Positions 11,215 through 20,766 of a stretch of 64,000 nt of DNA are shown here, piece by piece (position 1 is the stretch's first letter; each line of letters begins with the position of its first letter). Source of the stretch: Sphingobium ummariense RL-3 (GTDB lineage Bacteria; Pseudomonadota; Alphaproteobacteria; Sphingomonadales; Sphingomonadaceae); the NCBI RefSeq assembly GCF_000447205.1, contig NZ_AUWY01000047.1:62001-126000 (forward strand), given 5' to 3'. The notes under the pieces were generated by a model, which saw nothing but the letters and a program-made list of their open reading frames with translations, was not told the origin of the DNA and ran no database searches. A program made the translations under genes and the position numbers.

Positions 11215-12612
11215 ATGCCCAACGTGGTGTTGTGGGGGCGGCTGTTGGCGGGCGCGGCGTCCGTTTGCGTCGCCCCGTCCGCCATTGCCGCTCCCCAGGC
11301 CTCGCGCGAGGCGGAGCTGGAGGTTCGGCTGCAGCAGTTGGAGATCGCGATGGCGGCGCTGCGCAGCGAACTGGCAGATACCCGGGCGGCGCAGCGAACC
11401 ATGGCGGACCAGGCCGCCGCTTCCGCCGAGGCTGCGCAGAAAGCGCAGGCCCGCGTCGCCGCGCTGGAGGCAAAGCCGGCGGCGCCTGTGGAAGGCTTCA
11501 ACGTCGGCGGCACGACCGTAAGGCTCAACGGCTTCATCAAGACGGTCGCCAGCGGCACCCGCTATGACGACGGTTCGGTCGCCACCGGATCGCTGGGCAA
11601 GGATTTCTACCTGCCCCAGACCATCCCGGTGGGCGGCAGGAGCAGCAAGGATTTCGTCGCTCACGGCAAGCAGACACGGCTCTGGCTCTCGACCGCAACG
11701 TCGGTCGGCACGCATACGCTCAAGGGCCTAGTGGAGTTCGACTTCCAGACCTCCGCCGGCACCCAAGGGTCGCAGCGTACCACTAACGGCTATAATCTCG
11801 CACTGCGGCGCGGCTTTGTGACCTTCGACAACCTGCTGGTTGGGCAGGAGTGGTCGAACTTCCAATATGTGGCGGCGCTGCCCGAATCGACCGACTTCGT
11901 TGGCGCGACCGAGGGCACGGTCTTCGTCCGCGAAGCGCAGGTCCGTTATACGAAAAGGCTTAGCCCTGCCACGACGCTCTCCGTCTCGGCGGAGAATCCG
12001 GAAACGGCGAGCATCACCACCGCCTCCCCCGCACTGGTCGAGAACGACCAGGACCGCACGCCCGACTTCACCGCCCGGCTGACCTTGACGGAGGACTCCG
12101 GCGAGTTGTCACTGGCCGGCGTGATACGCGACTTGTCGGCCGACAACGGCGTCGCCAGCGACACGGCGCTCGGCTGGGGCGTCAGCGCGGCGGGCAAGAT
12201 CGGCTTCGGGCCGGATAAGCGCCACGACCTGCGCTTCATGGCGAGCTATGGCGACGGCATCGGCCGTTATCTCGGCCTCAACTTCGCGCCCGACGCGGTG
12301 TTCGCCGGCACGCCGGGGAGCCGGTTGGAGACGGTGAGGAACTTCGCCGGCTTCGCCGCGCTGCGGATCGGCTGGACGCCCGTCCTGCGCTCCAGCATCA
12401 TCGGCAGCTACAACAAGGCGAATTATCCCAGCGGGATCGTCATACCGGATCTCGCCAACCTTCGGGCCTGGAGCACTGCGGTCAATCTGTTCTGGACGCT
12501 GGCCAACGGGTTCGATGTCGGCGCAGAATATCGCCATGGCGAGCGTAAGCTCGCCAGCGGCTCAAGTGGACAGCTCGACAGGATCGAATTTGCTGCGAAA
12601 TATACATTCTGA
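11215..12612 (+). CDS. Outer-membrane porin, DcaP-like
   Basis: This outer-membrane protein of about 465 residues has a signal peptide ([21 protein letters not shown]), a coiled-coil segment after cleavage ([20 protein letters not shown], about residues 25-85) and a beta-barrel body that ends in phenylalanine (EFAAKYTF). An N-terminal coiled coil before a trimeric barrel is the layout of DcaP-type porins, which take up small acids. The second ATG (11215) is chosen over 11200 because AAGGAG lies six bases before it. It is divergent from acs across about 180 bases. It is followed after 21 bases by an MHS symporter and then by prpE, so it probably gives short-chain carboxylates entry to the periplasm. 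Confidence 0.8.
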   Translation: MPNVVLWGRLLAGAASVCVAPSAIAAPQASREAELEVRLQQLEIAMAALRSELADTRAAQRTMADQAAASAEAAQKAQARVAALEAKPAAPVEGFNVGGTTVRLNGFIKTVASGTRYDDGSVATGSLGKDFYLPQTIPVGGRSSKDFVAHGKQTRLWLSTATSVGTHTLKGLVEFDFQTSAGTQGSQRTTNGYNLALRRGFVTFDNLLVGQEWSNFQYVAALPESTDFVGATEGTVFVREAQVRYTKRLSPATTLSVSAENPETASITTASPALVENDQDRTPDFTARLTLTEDSGELSLAGVIRDLSADNGVASDTALGWGVSAAGKIGFGPDKRHDLRFMASYGDGIGRYLGLNFAPDAVFAGTPGSRLETVRNFAGFAALRIGWTPVLRSSIIGSYNKANYPSGIVIPDLANLRAWSTAVNLFWTLANGFDVGAEYRHGERKLASGSSGQLDRIEFAAKYTF

Positions 12613-12633
12613 CCGCATCCCAGGAGAGGACGC

Positions 12634-14301
12634 ATGGCGACGAAATACGACACTTTGCCCAAGCATCATCGGGCCACGCAGAGCGAGAAGCTGGTCATTG
12701 CCGCTTCGTCGCTGGGGACGGTCTTCGAATGGTATGATTTCTATCTCTACGGCCTGCTGGCCACCTATATCTCGGCCCAGTTCTTCTCGGGCGTGAATGA
12801 GACGACGGCATTCATCTTCGCGCTGGCCGCCTTCGCCGCCGGCTTTGCCGTCCGGCCCTTCGGCGCGCTGGTGTTCGGGCGGATCGGCGACCTGGTAGGG
12901 CGCAAGAACACTTTCCTCGTCACCATGGGCATCATGGGCCTGTCGACCTTCGCGGTCGGGCTGCTGCCGAGCTATGCGTCGATCGGGGTCGCGGCCCCCA
13001 TCATCCTGCTGGTCATGCGGCTGGCGCAGGGCCTGGCGCTGGGCGGCGAATATGGCGGCGCGGCCACCTATGTCGCCGAGCACGCGCCTGAGGGCAAACG
13101 TGGTCTCTATACCAGCTGGATCCAGACGACCGCCACCTTCGGCCTGTTTGCGGCGCTGTTGGTGGTGATCGGCTTCCGCTTCACGCTGGGCGAGGACGCG
13201 TTCGCCGCCTGGGGCTGGCGCCTGCCCTTCCTGATCTCCATCCTCCTGCTCGGCGTGTCGATGTGGATCCGCCTGCAGCTCAACGAAAGCCCGGTCTTCC
13301 AGAAGATGAAGGAGGAAGGCACCACGTCGAAGGCGCCGCTGACCGAGGCGTTCGGCGAATGGAAGAATCTGCGCTGGGTCATCATAGCGCTGCTGGGCGC
13401 GGTCGCGGGCCAGGCGGTGGTCTGGTATGCGGGGCAATTCTACGCGCTCTTCTTCCTCGAAAAGACACTGAAGGTAGATGGCGCCACGGCGAACATCCTG
13501 ATCGCCATCGCCCTGGCATTGGCGACACCCTTCTTCGTCGTCTTCGGCTGGCTCAGCGACCGGATCGGCCGCAAGCCGATCATTCTGGGCGGCTGCGCGC
13601 TGGCGGCTTTGCTCTACTTCCCGCTGTTCTCCGCCCTGACCGGGGCAGCCAACCCCGCGCTCGCCCGCGCGCAGGCCTCGGCGCCCGTCTCCATCACCGC
13701 TAGCCAGGCGGAATGCGCCTTCCAGTTCGACCCGGTGGGCAGGAACAAGTTCGATTCCTCAGGCTGCGACATCGCCAAGGCCTATATGGCGAAGGCAGGC
13801 GTCAGCTACGCCAATGCCGATGCCCCTGCAGGCACGCCCGCGCTGGTGAGGATCGGCGGAGCCAGCTTCACGGCGCCCGATCCCGGCACGCTGGCCGGCG
13901 AGGAGAAGATCGCCGCGATCGCCGCCTTCCAGGACAGTCTGAAAGCAGGCCTTGCCGCCGCGGGCTATCCGGCCAAGGCGGACCCGGCACGGATCAACAA
14001 AGTGGCCGTCGTTGCGATCCTGTGGGCGCTGGCGATGCTGGTGACCATGGTCTACGGCCCGATCGCGGCGATGCTGGTGGAATTGTTCCCCAGCCGCATC
14101 CGCTACACATCCATGTCGCTGCCCTATCATGTCGGCAACGGCTGGTTCGGCGGCTTCCTGCCCACCACCGCCTTCGCCATGGTCGCCGCGACCGGCGACA
14201 TCTATTACGGCCTCTGGTACCCCGTCGTGATCGCCGCAGCCACTGTCGTGATCGGCCTCCTGTTCCTGCCCGAAACCTTCCAACGCAATATCGACGCATA
14301 G
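12634..14301 (+). CDS. MFS transporter, metabolite:H+ symporter type, with long extra-membrane insertion
   Basis: This 555-residue inner-membrane transporter has the MHS-family start (SLGTVFEWYDFYLYGLLATY) and the MFS loop signature GRIGDLVGRKNTF. A second loop motif, GWLSDRIGRKP, marks the second half. Between about residues 330 and 445 an insertion of some 115 residues interrupts the helices. It contains two cysteines (QAECAFQF and SSGCDIAK) that could form a disulfide if the segment is periplasmic. Ordinary members have about 430-450 residues. It has a good ribosome site (AGGAGAGG), follows the porin closely and precedes prpE, so a monocarboxylate such as propionate or acetate is the likely substrate. 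The substrate is inferred only from context. Confidence 0.85.
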   Translation: MATKYDTLPKHHRATQSEKLVIAASSLGTVFEWYDFYLYGLLATYISAQFFSGVNETTAFIFALAAFAAGFAVRPFGALVFGRIGDLVGRKNTFLVTMGIMGLSTFAVGLLPSYASIGVAAPIILLVMRLAQGLALGGEYGGAATYVAEHAPEGKRGLYTSWIQTTATFGLFAALLVVIGFRFTLGEDAFAAWGWRLPFLISILLLGVSMWIRLQLNESPVFQKMKEEGTTSKAPLTEAFGEWKNLRWVIIALLGAVAGQAVVWYAGQFYALFFLEKTLKVDGATANILIAIALALATPFFVVFGWLSDRIGRKPIILGGCALAALLYFPLFSALTGAANPALARAQASAPVSITASQAECAFQFDPVGRNKFDSSGCDIAKAYMAKAGVSYANADAPAGTPALVRIGGASFTAPDPGTLAGEEKIAAIAAFQDSLKAGLAAAGYPAKADPARINKVAVVAILWALAMLVTMVYGPIAAMLVELFPSRIRYTSMSLPYHVGNGWFGGFLPTTAFAMVAATGDIYYGLWYPVVIAAATVVIGLLFLPETFQRNIDA

Positions 14302-14410
14302 ACAGCCACACGGCGCACCTTTCGACCATCGTCGAATGGCGAAAGATGCGCCCAAGGCCCAGAAAGGAAGAGGAGCGGCGCGGGTTCGGCGCGGCCCGTG
14401 GGAGTAGGTC

Positions 14411-16294
14411 ATGTCTGAGCGTTACCAAGCCGCCTATCGCCGCAGCCTCGACGACAGCGAAGGCTTCTGGCTCGATGCTGCCGCCGCGATCGACTGGGAC
14501 CGCGCGCCTTCGCGCGCCTGGGACGAGGACAAGGGCTGGTTCGCCGACGGGCTGCTCAACACCTGCTACAACGCCGTTGACCGCCATGTGCTGGCGGGGC
14601 GCGGCAGCGCCGTCGCGGTGATCCACGAAAGCCCGGTGACGGGAACGCGCCAGGAGATCAGCTACGACGTGCTGCTGGAACAGGTGTCCCGAACGGCCGG
14701 CATGCTCGCAGGGCTGGGCGTCGGCAAGGGCGACCGGGTCGTCATCTACATGCCGATGATCCTGCAGACCCTGGTCGCCATGCTGGCTTGCGCCCGGATC
14801 GGCGCGATCCATTCGGTGGTGTTCGGCGGCTTCGCGGCGCCGGAACTGGCCAAGCGGATCGACGACGCGAAGCCGAAGCTGCTGCTCACCGCCTCCTGCG
14901 GGATCGAGGGGGCCAAGGTCGTCCCCTACAAGCCGCTGGTTGACCATGCGCTGGAGCTGGCGTCGCATTCGGTCGGGCATGTCGTCCTGTTCCAGCGGCC
15001 GCAGGCCGCCGCCGCCATGATGGAAGGACGCGACCTCGACTGGTCGGCGTTGCTGGTGCAGGCGTCCACCGTGCCCTGCGTCCCGGTCGCGGCGACCGAT
15101 CCGCTCTACATCCTATACACCTCCGGCACCACCGGCACGCCCAAAGGCGTCGTCCGCCAGAATGGCGGCCACGCGGTGGCGCTTGCCTGGAGCATGGCGC
15201 ACATCTACGGCGTCCGTGCGGGCGACGTGTTCTGGGCGGCGTCGGACGTGGGCTGGGTGGTCGGCCACAGCTATATCGTCTACGGGCCGCTGATCGCCGG
15301 CTGCACCACATTGCTGTTCGAGGGTAAGCCGGTGGGCACGCCCGATGCCGGCACCTTCTGGAGGACGATCGAGCGCAACGCCGTCGACATCTTCTTCACC
15401 GCCCCCACGGCGATCCGCGCCATCCGCAGGGAGGATCCAGAGGCGTCCTTCCTCGCCGAAATCGGTACCGGGCGGCTGCGCGCGATGTTCCTGGCGGGCG
15501 AACGCGCAGATCCCGACACGGTGCAGTGGGCCGAGGAAAAGCTACACCGCCCGGTGATCGACCATTGGTGGCAGACGGAGCTGGGTTGGCCGGCCCTCGC
15601 CGCCTGCTTCGGCTTGGGTGACAACCGGCGGCGGCCGGGCAGCGCGGGCTTCCCGGTGCCGGGCTACCGTTTCGCCGTGCTGGACGAGAATGGCGTGGAG
15701 GTGCCCCTGGGCGCGACCGGCAACATCGTGATCCGGCAGCCACTACCGCCCGGCTGCTATACCAGCCTGTGGAACAACCCAGCGACCTTCGCCCGCTCCT
15801 TCGAGGCCTTTCCCGGCTACTACGAGACAGGCGATGCGGGGCATGTGGATGCGGACGGCTTCGTCAACATCATGGGGCGGACCGATGATATCATCAACGT
15901 CGCCGGCCATCGCCTTTCGACCGGACAGATGGAGGAGATCGTCGCCCGCCATCCCGCCATTTCCGAATGCGCTGTCGTCGGCGTGGACGACCAGCTGAAG
16001 GGCATGATCCCGATGGCCTTCGCTGTGCCCAAGGCAGGCGTGGAACAGCGCGCGGAGCTGTGCCGCGAGATCATCGCCTCGGTGCGCGACGAGTTGGGTC
16101 CAGTCGCGGCGCTCAAGCACGTCCATGTGGTCGACGCGCTGCCCAAGACGCGGTCGGGCAAGATCCTGCGCGCAGCCCTGCGCAAGGTCGCCAATGGCGA
16201 GCCGATCGAAATGCCACCGACTATCGAGAATCCCGATGCGCTGAGTCGTATTCGCGAACTGTTCGTCCTGCTAGATTTTGCGGACAAAGCTTGA
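14411..16294 (+). CDS. prpE: Propionyl-CoA synthetase
   Basis: This 627-residue AMP-forming acyl-CoA synthetase starts with the PrpE-type acetyl-CoA-synthetase N-terminal domain (RRSLDDSEGFWLDAAAAIDW, CYNAVDRHV). It has the AMP-binding motif YTSGTTGTPKGVVRQNGGHA and the acyl-pocket signature HWWQTELGWP; the change from the TETGG of Acs is typical of PrpE. The catalytic Lys lies in [15 protein letters not shown] near residue 586. It makes propionyl-CoA from propionate. The gene is about 110 bases behind the symporter and closes the rightward porin-symporter-prpE set. No methylcitrate-cycle genes are visible here, so propionyl-CoA must be handled elsewhere. Butyrate or acrylate use is possible. 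Confidence 0.92.
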   Translation: MSERYQAAYRRSLDDSEGFWLDAAAAIDWDRAPSRAWDEDKGWFADGLLNTCYNAVDRHVLAGRGSAVAVIHESPVTGTRQEISYDVLLEQVSRTAGMLAGLGVGKGDRVVIYMPMILQTLVAMLACARIGAIHSVVFGGFAAPELAKRIDDAKPKLLLTASCGIEGAKVVPYKPLVDHALELASHSVGHVVLFQRPQAAAAMMEGRDLDWSALLVQASTVPCVPVAATDPLYILYTSGTTGTPKGVVRQNGGHAVALAWSMAHIYGVRAGDVFWAASDVGWVVGHSYIVYGPLIAGCTTLLFEGKPVGTPDAGTFWRTIERNAVDIFFTAPTAIRAIRREDPEASFLAEIGTGRLRAMFLAGERADPDTVQWAEEKLHRPVIDHWWQTELGWPALAACFGLGDNRRRPGSAGFPVPGYRFAVLDENGVEVPLGATGNIVIRQPLPPGCYTSLWNNPATFARSFEAFPGYYETGDAGHVDADGFVNIMGRTDDIINVAGHRLSTGQMEEIVARHPAISECAVVGVDDQLKGMIPMAFAVPKAGVEQRAELCREIIASVRDELGPVAALKHVHVVDALPKTRSGKILRAALRKVANGEPIEMPPTIENPDALSRIRELFVLLDFADKA

Positions 16295-16544
16295 CGCGGT
16301 GACTCGCTATAGAAATATGGGGCCCATAGGCGCCTCGTCAAAGGATGCAGGACCCCGGCTCATAGATCCAGGGCTCCCACTGGAATCCTTTCACCCGCAG
16401 GAAGGCAGAATGAAAGCACTGCGACGGGGATCGCAGCCAGATAGACGAGGCGATGCAGTGTCTGGGCGATTTCGCGGTGGGTGCGCGGGCCGAGATCGAC
16501 CAGCTCGGCGGCGGGCTCGCGAATGCCGGTCGTCATATAGTCCC

Positions 16545-16980
16545 GGGGCGATGATCAGGTCGGCGCAGCGATCGTCCTTCCCGCGCACCATTACCTCGTC
16601 GCGGACGCGGGCCTTTTCGGCTTCGGGGGTGAAGCGGTCAGCATAGACGACGGTGGTGCCATGCTCGCCCTTGCGGACGTAGCCGCCAGCCTTCAGCGCC
16701 TACTTGAAGGTCAGTCAGCCCTGCGAGGGATAGCCATGTTCGATCACCGCGCCCCACAGGATCAGGACATTGACCCCGAATAGCGCCGTGCGGTGAGCGC
16801 ATTGCGCGGCAGGCCCGGACCGATCGCGCTGCTGCCCGCATCTGGCTGACCCCAAGGCTGAACCCACGGGAAGCGGCCCGCCTCAAGCTCGCCGATGATC
16901 CGCGTCGTCACCTCGTCATAAAGGTTTGCGCGGTTCGTCTCGCCCCTGTCGTCTTCCGTTCGTGTCTCAGCCGAAAACCG
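16545..16980 (-). pseudogene. ardC-like antirestriction gene, frameshifted relic
   Basis: Reading the minus strand gives the start of an ArdC-type protein: LYDEVTTRIIGELEAGRFPW, then VQPWG and GLPRNALTARRYSG. The frame then breaks near 16770. In the next frame VNVLILWGAVIEHGYPSQG is followed by a stop, LTF, another stop, and then ALKAGGYVRKGEHGTTVVYA and DRFTPEAEKARV. This order matches the N-terminal ssDNA-binding region of ArdC/DUF1738 proteins carried by plasmids and ICEs. One frameshift and two in-frame stops show it is dead. The rest of the protein is missing beyond about 16,545, and I cannot assign the sequence between 16,300 and 16,540. It marks former plasmid or ICE DNA right behind prpE. 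Confidence 0.75.
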
Positions 16981-17084
16981 GCTGTCCACCCTTGTTCGCT
17001 TGGAGTTTCCGACCCTTACCGGTCGCGCGATGGCCAGTGGAAGCACGCATCGTCCATCTCCTCAAAACCGCCCCAAAACCACCA

Positions 17085-17440
17085 TGGCCTCCCCGAAAAG
17101 CGGGGGCGGCAAGATGCGACCGGAAAGGCCCGCCGCGAGCGGCGCCGGCATCATTTGTGCGATGCTGACGCGTGGCGAGGAATATAAGCTGCAGACCGCA
17201 TAACGCGGTGCGCTAAAGAGACCCTACAGTGCTGAAGCGCCAAGGGTAGTGAGGCAATTGCTCAGGAGATGATGACGAACCGGTTGTGTACCCGGGATCG
17301 GCAAAACCCGCAAAGCGAATGGCGCTTCGAGCGCGTTCGGCTGATTGGGAGCTGCTCCGCGGACTTCATCAGGGCCCGCGATCTCGGATCGCGCAATGAG
17401 GCCGTACACATGACTGCAAACGACCCACTTCGTCTAATCG
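17085..17440 (+). mobile_element. IS110-type element remnant (transposase C-terminus plus 3' flank)
   Basis: The plus-strand frame ending at 17203 reads SGAGIICAMLTRGEEYKLQT and stops, like the extreme C-terminus of IS110-family transposases (ANKxARxxWAxLxRGExY). The following 230 bases contain GGACTTCATCAGGGCC and GGCCGTACACATGACTGC. These resemble GGATTTCCATCAGGGCC and GGCCGGACATATGAAAGC in a second remnant at 36.9-37.0 kb. No intact transposase is present. It lies just downstream of the end of the large leftward operon. Confidence 0.55.
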
Positions 17441-17493
17441 AACGACAATTTAGGCCCAGCCGCTTCGGCGTTTCACCCGACGAGCCGCCATCG

Positions 17494-19017
17494 TCATAGA
17501 GGGTCTGGACGTAGGCGCACGCATTGAAACCGCTTTCCTGTCGCAACAGCGGCTTTGGGGTACGGACAAAGTGGCATGGTCTCGGATTTTCGAGACGCGG
17601 TCACAGCCTGCGGTGGAGACGAATGCTCGACCCAATTCACCAGTGAATCCAGGAGATCGAAGCGGTCGAACGCATTTCCCCCGCTGCAGTGGCCCATGCC
17701 CGGCACAAGGTACAGCCGCGCGGCACTTCCCCATTTGTCGGGTCCGCCATTCGCTGCCTGCGCGCGCTCAAACCATCCAACCGTGTCCCATGCCGAAAAC
17801 CACGGATCACTTACACCATGATAGAGAATGAGTTTGCCCCCATGACCCAGAAATGAGCTGAGGTTTGTCCACGGCCAGCTATCAACCAGCCGCTGATTCG
17901 CATCGTCCTGCACCTTCTGCCAAAGCGCATCCACATCGATGCTCATATCGCGACGTGGCGGGCCGAGCGGCCCAGGCTTGGCGCTTGGGAGGAAGCCCGA
18001 GATAGGATCCGACTCCGCTACGATGCCCGTGTCGTAGGGAAAGCCAGGATAGATTTGCGCGCCGGTGATGCTACGAGGGCCAGCGAAGGCGAACTGCAGT
18101 GCGTGGACCTGCTCCTTGGAAAGACAATCCGCTGTTTTCGCGCCGCTACAAGCAAGTATGGCAGGATCAAAACGGCATCCCACAGGATCGGCAATGATCC
18201 CATCCTCGCGCCCGTCGCGACCGTCGCAGGCAGCAAGCAGCGCGCGGAGTATCAGCGCCTTGTCGGCGGGCGGGAAGGCCATGTAAGTGATCGGCATTCC
18301 CCCTGCATCGCGTGGCGCGATCCGGTTGAAGGCGACCTGCGCGTTGGCCAAGGCCAGATTGGAATGCCCCGTACGCATTGCAGGCGCGCCGGCGATGATG
18401 CCATCGAACGCGTCCGGAAAGCGCTGCGCCGCTATCATCGCCTCTTTCCCGCCGGTCGAACAACCGGCGAAATAGCTGCGGGCGGCAGCCCGACCATAGC
18501 GCAGCACGATCAGCCGTTTTGCGGCATCTGCCACACGTCCCAGCGCGGCATAGGCAAAATCAAGGCTGGCCCGTTGGTCCTCGCGGAAGGATGCGTCGAA
18601 ATTCGCACCTTTGTGTCCGCTGTCGGTTGATGCAACTGCAAATCCTCGTGCCAGCGCTGGATTGCCACCTGCCGCAATGTTCCCGGTCGCAGGCCGAACC
18701 ACGCCATTGAGCCCGCCGCCGCCCTGGAAAAGGAAACGCTCATTCCAGTCGTTCGGGAGCGCGACCTCGAAACCGATGCCATAGGGCTTGCCGCCCACAC
18801 CCACACGCTGGTCAATCATGCCGCGAATCCGGCAGTAGCCAGGCAGCGCGGGTTCAGTACCTTGCGCGGTTCGCTCCGCCACCGGCGTGGCCTCTGTGAC
18901 CTGGACGCTATCGCCGAGTTCCGCGTCGGCAAGACTTGCGCAGGGAATCTCCTTTGCAAAGGCACGTGCAGGGCTGCACGCCAGCAAGATTGACAAGGCG
19001 ACCAACCATCTGCGCAT
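17494..19017 (-). CDS. Tannase/feruloyl-esterase family protein, secreted
   Basis: This 507-residue protein has a signal peptide (LVALSILLACSPARAFA) and the tannase-family fold. The nucleophile serine sits in GCSTGGKEAM, and two nearby cysteines (ASLADAELG region; GC-S) are those that normally form the disulfide next to the catalytic site. The catalytic histidine is in VPGMGHCSGGNAFD and the acidic partner in LILYHGVSDPWFS. The family hydrolyses esters of phenolic acids, including gallate and ferulate esters of sugars or hydroxy acids. It is the last gene of a leftward operon, 22 bases behind the aconitase X small subunit. The hydroxycinnamate operon starting at 29.9 kb makes a feruloyl or caffeoyl ester a plausible substrate; this is inference. 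It acts in the periplasm or is anchored outside. Confidence 0.85.
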   Translation of the reverse strand: MRRWLVALSILLACSPARAFAKEIPCASLADAELGDSVQVTEATPVAERTAQGTEPALPGYCRIRGMIDQRVGVGGKPYGIGFEVALPNDWNERFLFQGGGGLNGVVRPATGNIAAGGNPALARGFAVASTDSGHKGANFDASFREDQRASLDFAYAALGRVADAAKRLIVLRYGRAAARSYFAGCSTGGKEAMIAAQRFPDAFDGIIAGAPAMRTGHSNLALANAQVAFNRIAPRDAGGMPITYMAFPPADKALILRALLAACDGRDGREDGIIADPVGCRFDPAILACSGAKTADCLSKEQVHALQFAFAGPRSITGAQIYPGFPYDTGIVAESDPISGFLPSAKPGPLGPPRRDMSIDVDALWQKVQDDANQRLVDSWPWTNLSSFLGHGGKLILYHGVSDPWFSAWDTVGWFERAQAANGGPDKWGSAARLYLVPGMGHCSGGNAFDRFDLLDSLVNWVEHSSPPQAVTASRKSETMPLCPYPKAAVATGKRFQCVRLRPDPL

Positions 19018-19039
19018 GTCGCGCTCTCCTAAAAGGGTC

Positions 19040-19480
19040 TCAAACGCTGAACTTCCAAATCGTCACGGTTCCGGCGTCGCCGTCGACGCGTACCCTGTCA
19101 CCTGTATCGATCAACTCGAGCGGATCGCGGTCCAGTTCTGTAACGCTCGGCACGCGCATCACGACTGCACCCAGCGCGACCTTCGTGGTCATGACGTTGA
19201 AGACGAGCGCGAGCGGAGCAGTGCCGGCCAGCCGCGTGGTGTGAAATATGGACGACCAGCCGGACGATCCCTTGGCACCGGGGAAGACGAGTATCTTGCC
19301 CGCGAAACTCTGGCCTCTTAGCTCATGGCGGCTCTCGATGATCGTGCCGGACATCGGCGCGACGCCGCCCCAGCCCGAGATCGTCTCTCGCGTGACGAGG
19401 GCCTCGCCTTCCGCGACGCCCGGCACGATACCGCGACCCCGCAAGGTGATTGGCGCATCGATGAAGACAGCGTCATTCAT
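19040..19480 (-). CDS. Aconitase X swivel-domain (small) subunit
   Basis: This 146-residue protein matches the aconitase X swivel domain (DUF126). It contains GRGIVPGVAEGEALVTRETI, then ISGWGGV, GTIIESRHELRGQSFAGKIL and FPGAKGSSGWSSIFH. It swings over the catalytic subunit to close the active site. The start at 19480 overlaps the large-subunit stop by four bases (ATGA), so translation is coupled, as expected for subunits of one enzyme. The frame is open further upstream but lies inside the partner gene. In proteobacteria two-subunit aconitase X enzymes include cis-3-hydroxy-L-proline dehydratases. No proline racemase or related gene is present here, so another hydroxy-acid substrate is possible. 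Confidence 0.88.
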   Translation of the reverse strand: MNDAVFIDAPITLRGRGIVPGVAEGEALVTRETISGWGGVAPMSGTIIESRHELRGQSFAGKILVFPGAKGSSGWSSIFHTTRLAGTAPLALVFNVMTTKVALGAVVMRVPSVTELDRDPLELIDTGDRVRVDGDAGTVTIWKFSV

Positions 19481-20766
19481 ACCAGCGCCCCGCGCCATTG
19501 TCCGGTGCATGCGGCATCGATGCACTGGGCGGTCGTGCCGTACCATCCTTCCAACCCCATGATAGCCGGGAGATAATGCACTTGCTTGGCGCTATCGACG
19601 GCGACGACCCGCGTGCCCGCAGGCACCGCCTGGCTGATCGAGGAACAGGTGTCGGTCATCAGCCGCGCTCCGGCTCTTGACAGGATGGCGGTGTAGCCGC
19701 TGGCATCGGCGGTGGCTTTCACCGCACGACTGGTGAAAATCCATAGCGCCGAATTTGCCGAAACCCGCCTGCCTTCGATTAACCGCGCCGCCTGTGCGAT
19801 TTGTTCGATGGAGTAGTGCGGACAGCCGAGCATCACGAAGTCGACGACCATCGACCGGCCAAGTGCGTTCAACGCGGCATATGTCTCGGCCCGCGCAGTG
19901 CTGTCATAAACGAAAGTCTCACCGCGAGGGCGGCCGCCGAACGCCTGCTCGCTGCTCCTTGCTTCCGGCGTTATGCCGACCATGTGGTACATCTCAACCC
20001 CGCCGGAAGAGGCGGCAGCCGCACCGAAATGCTTGTGCCGAATGAGATTGGGCGGGCCAATGTGGCCGTCGAGGACGGGAATGGCATCTTGTACCGCAAT
20101 GCCGACATAATAGCCGAGCATGCCCCACTCGAAGATGTCGTCCACCGGCACATCCACCTGCACCCGGTGCTGGCCGCGACGAAATTCGTCCCGGTGGAAG
20201 CCCCAGTCTGGAATGCGTTTGGCCAGCATGGCAGCGCTGGTCGATTCGCGCCCTTCACAGTTGGTGCGGGCGCCGACGACTGAGTTGCAATAGACGACTG
20301 CGGAGCTTTCCATCCAGGCGCAATGCTCCCCCATCACCGGCACATTGCCGGCAAGATATGGGGTGCAGGTCTTCAGCACCTGTATGCCGTGCCCGGCGAC
20401 CTGCGCTTCATCGCTGGCAAAGTTGGCATGCGCTTCGGCGGAGAAGCCCTGCTCGGCCCAAAGTTCGGGGTCCATTCCGCCCTGCAAATGGCATGAGAAG
20501 GCGTTCACGCGCGGCACGTCCACCACTTCGTCGGAATCAAGGTCGTAGCGGGAGAACACGGCGCGATAGTCGCCGCCATCGGCAGCATAATATTGCTTGA
20601 TCCAGGGGGTGGACGAACCGGGCACACCGGCGACATTGTCGGTCTCGACGAAACGGTCAGCGCCCAGCGCATCGGCGTAGCGCACCAGAAGCTCTATCGC
20701 CTTCTGCACGGCCGCCCCATCGGACCCGTCGAGCATGGCGCGCTCCTGATCGGTCAGCGCCACCAT
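19477..20766 (-). CDS. Aconitase X catalytic (large) subunit
   Basis: This 429-residue protein is the aconitase X catalytic subunit (DUF521). Candidate ligand or active-site cysteines are in LKTCTPYLAGNVPVMGEHCA, GARTNCEGRES and MTDTCSSISQAVP, as in the family. Other family segments are FSCHLQGGMDPE, VMLGCPHYSIEQI and SANSALWIFTSR. Enzymes of this group are Fe-S or metal-dependent dehydratases acting on hydroxylated acids: cis-3-hydroxyproline in some bacteria, mevalonate 5-phosphate in archaea. The start overlaps the MarR gene stop by one base. The pairing with an IlvD/Edd dehydratase, FAD oxidoreductase and esterase in one operon is not one I recognise, so the substrate is open. Confidence 0.88.
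   Translation of the reverse strand: MVALTDQERAMLDGSDGAAVQKAIELLVRYADALGADRFVETDNVAGVPGSSTPWIKQYYAADGGDYRAVFSRYDLDSDEVVDVPRVNAFSCHLQGGMDPELWAEQGFSAEAHANFASDEAQVAGHGIQVLKTCTPYLAGNVPVMGEHCAWMESSAVVYCNSVVGARTNCEGRESTSAAMLAKRIPDWGFHRDEFRRGQHRVQVDVPVDDIFEWGMLGYYVGIAVQDAIPVLDGHIGPPNLIRHKHFGAAAASSGGVEMYHMVGITPEARSSEQAFGGRPRGETFVYDSTARAETYAALNALGRSMVVDFVMLGCPHYSIEQIAQAARLIEGRRVSANSALWIFTSRAVKATADASGYTAILSRAGARLMTDTCSSISQAVPAGTRVVAVDSAKQVHYLPAIMGLEGWYGTTAQCIDAACTGQWRGALV

Noticed and set aside
11036-11473. 146-residue N-terminal extension of acs
   Set aside because: It overlaps the divergent promoter region and the porin gene, is low in complexity and is unlike any Acs; the GTG at 11035 has a good ribosome site.
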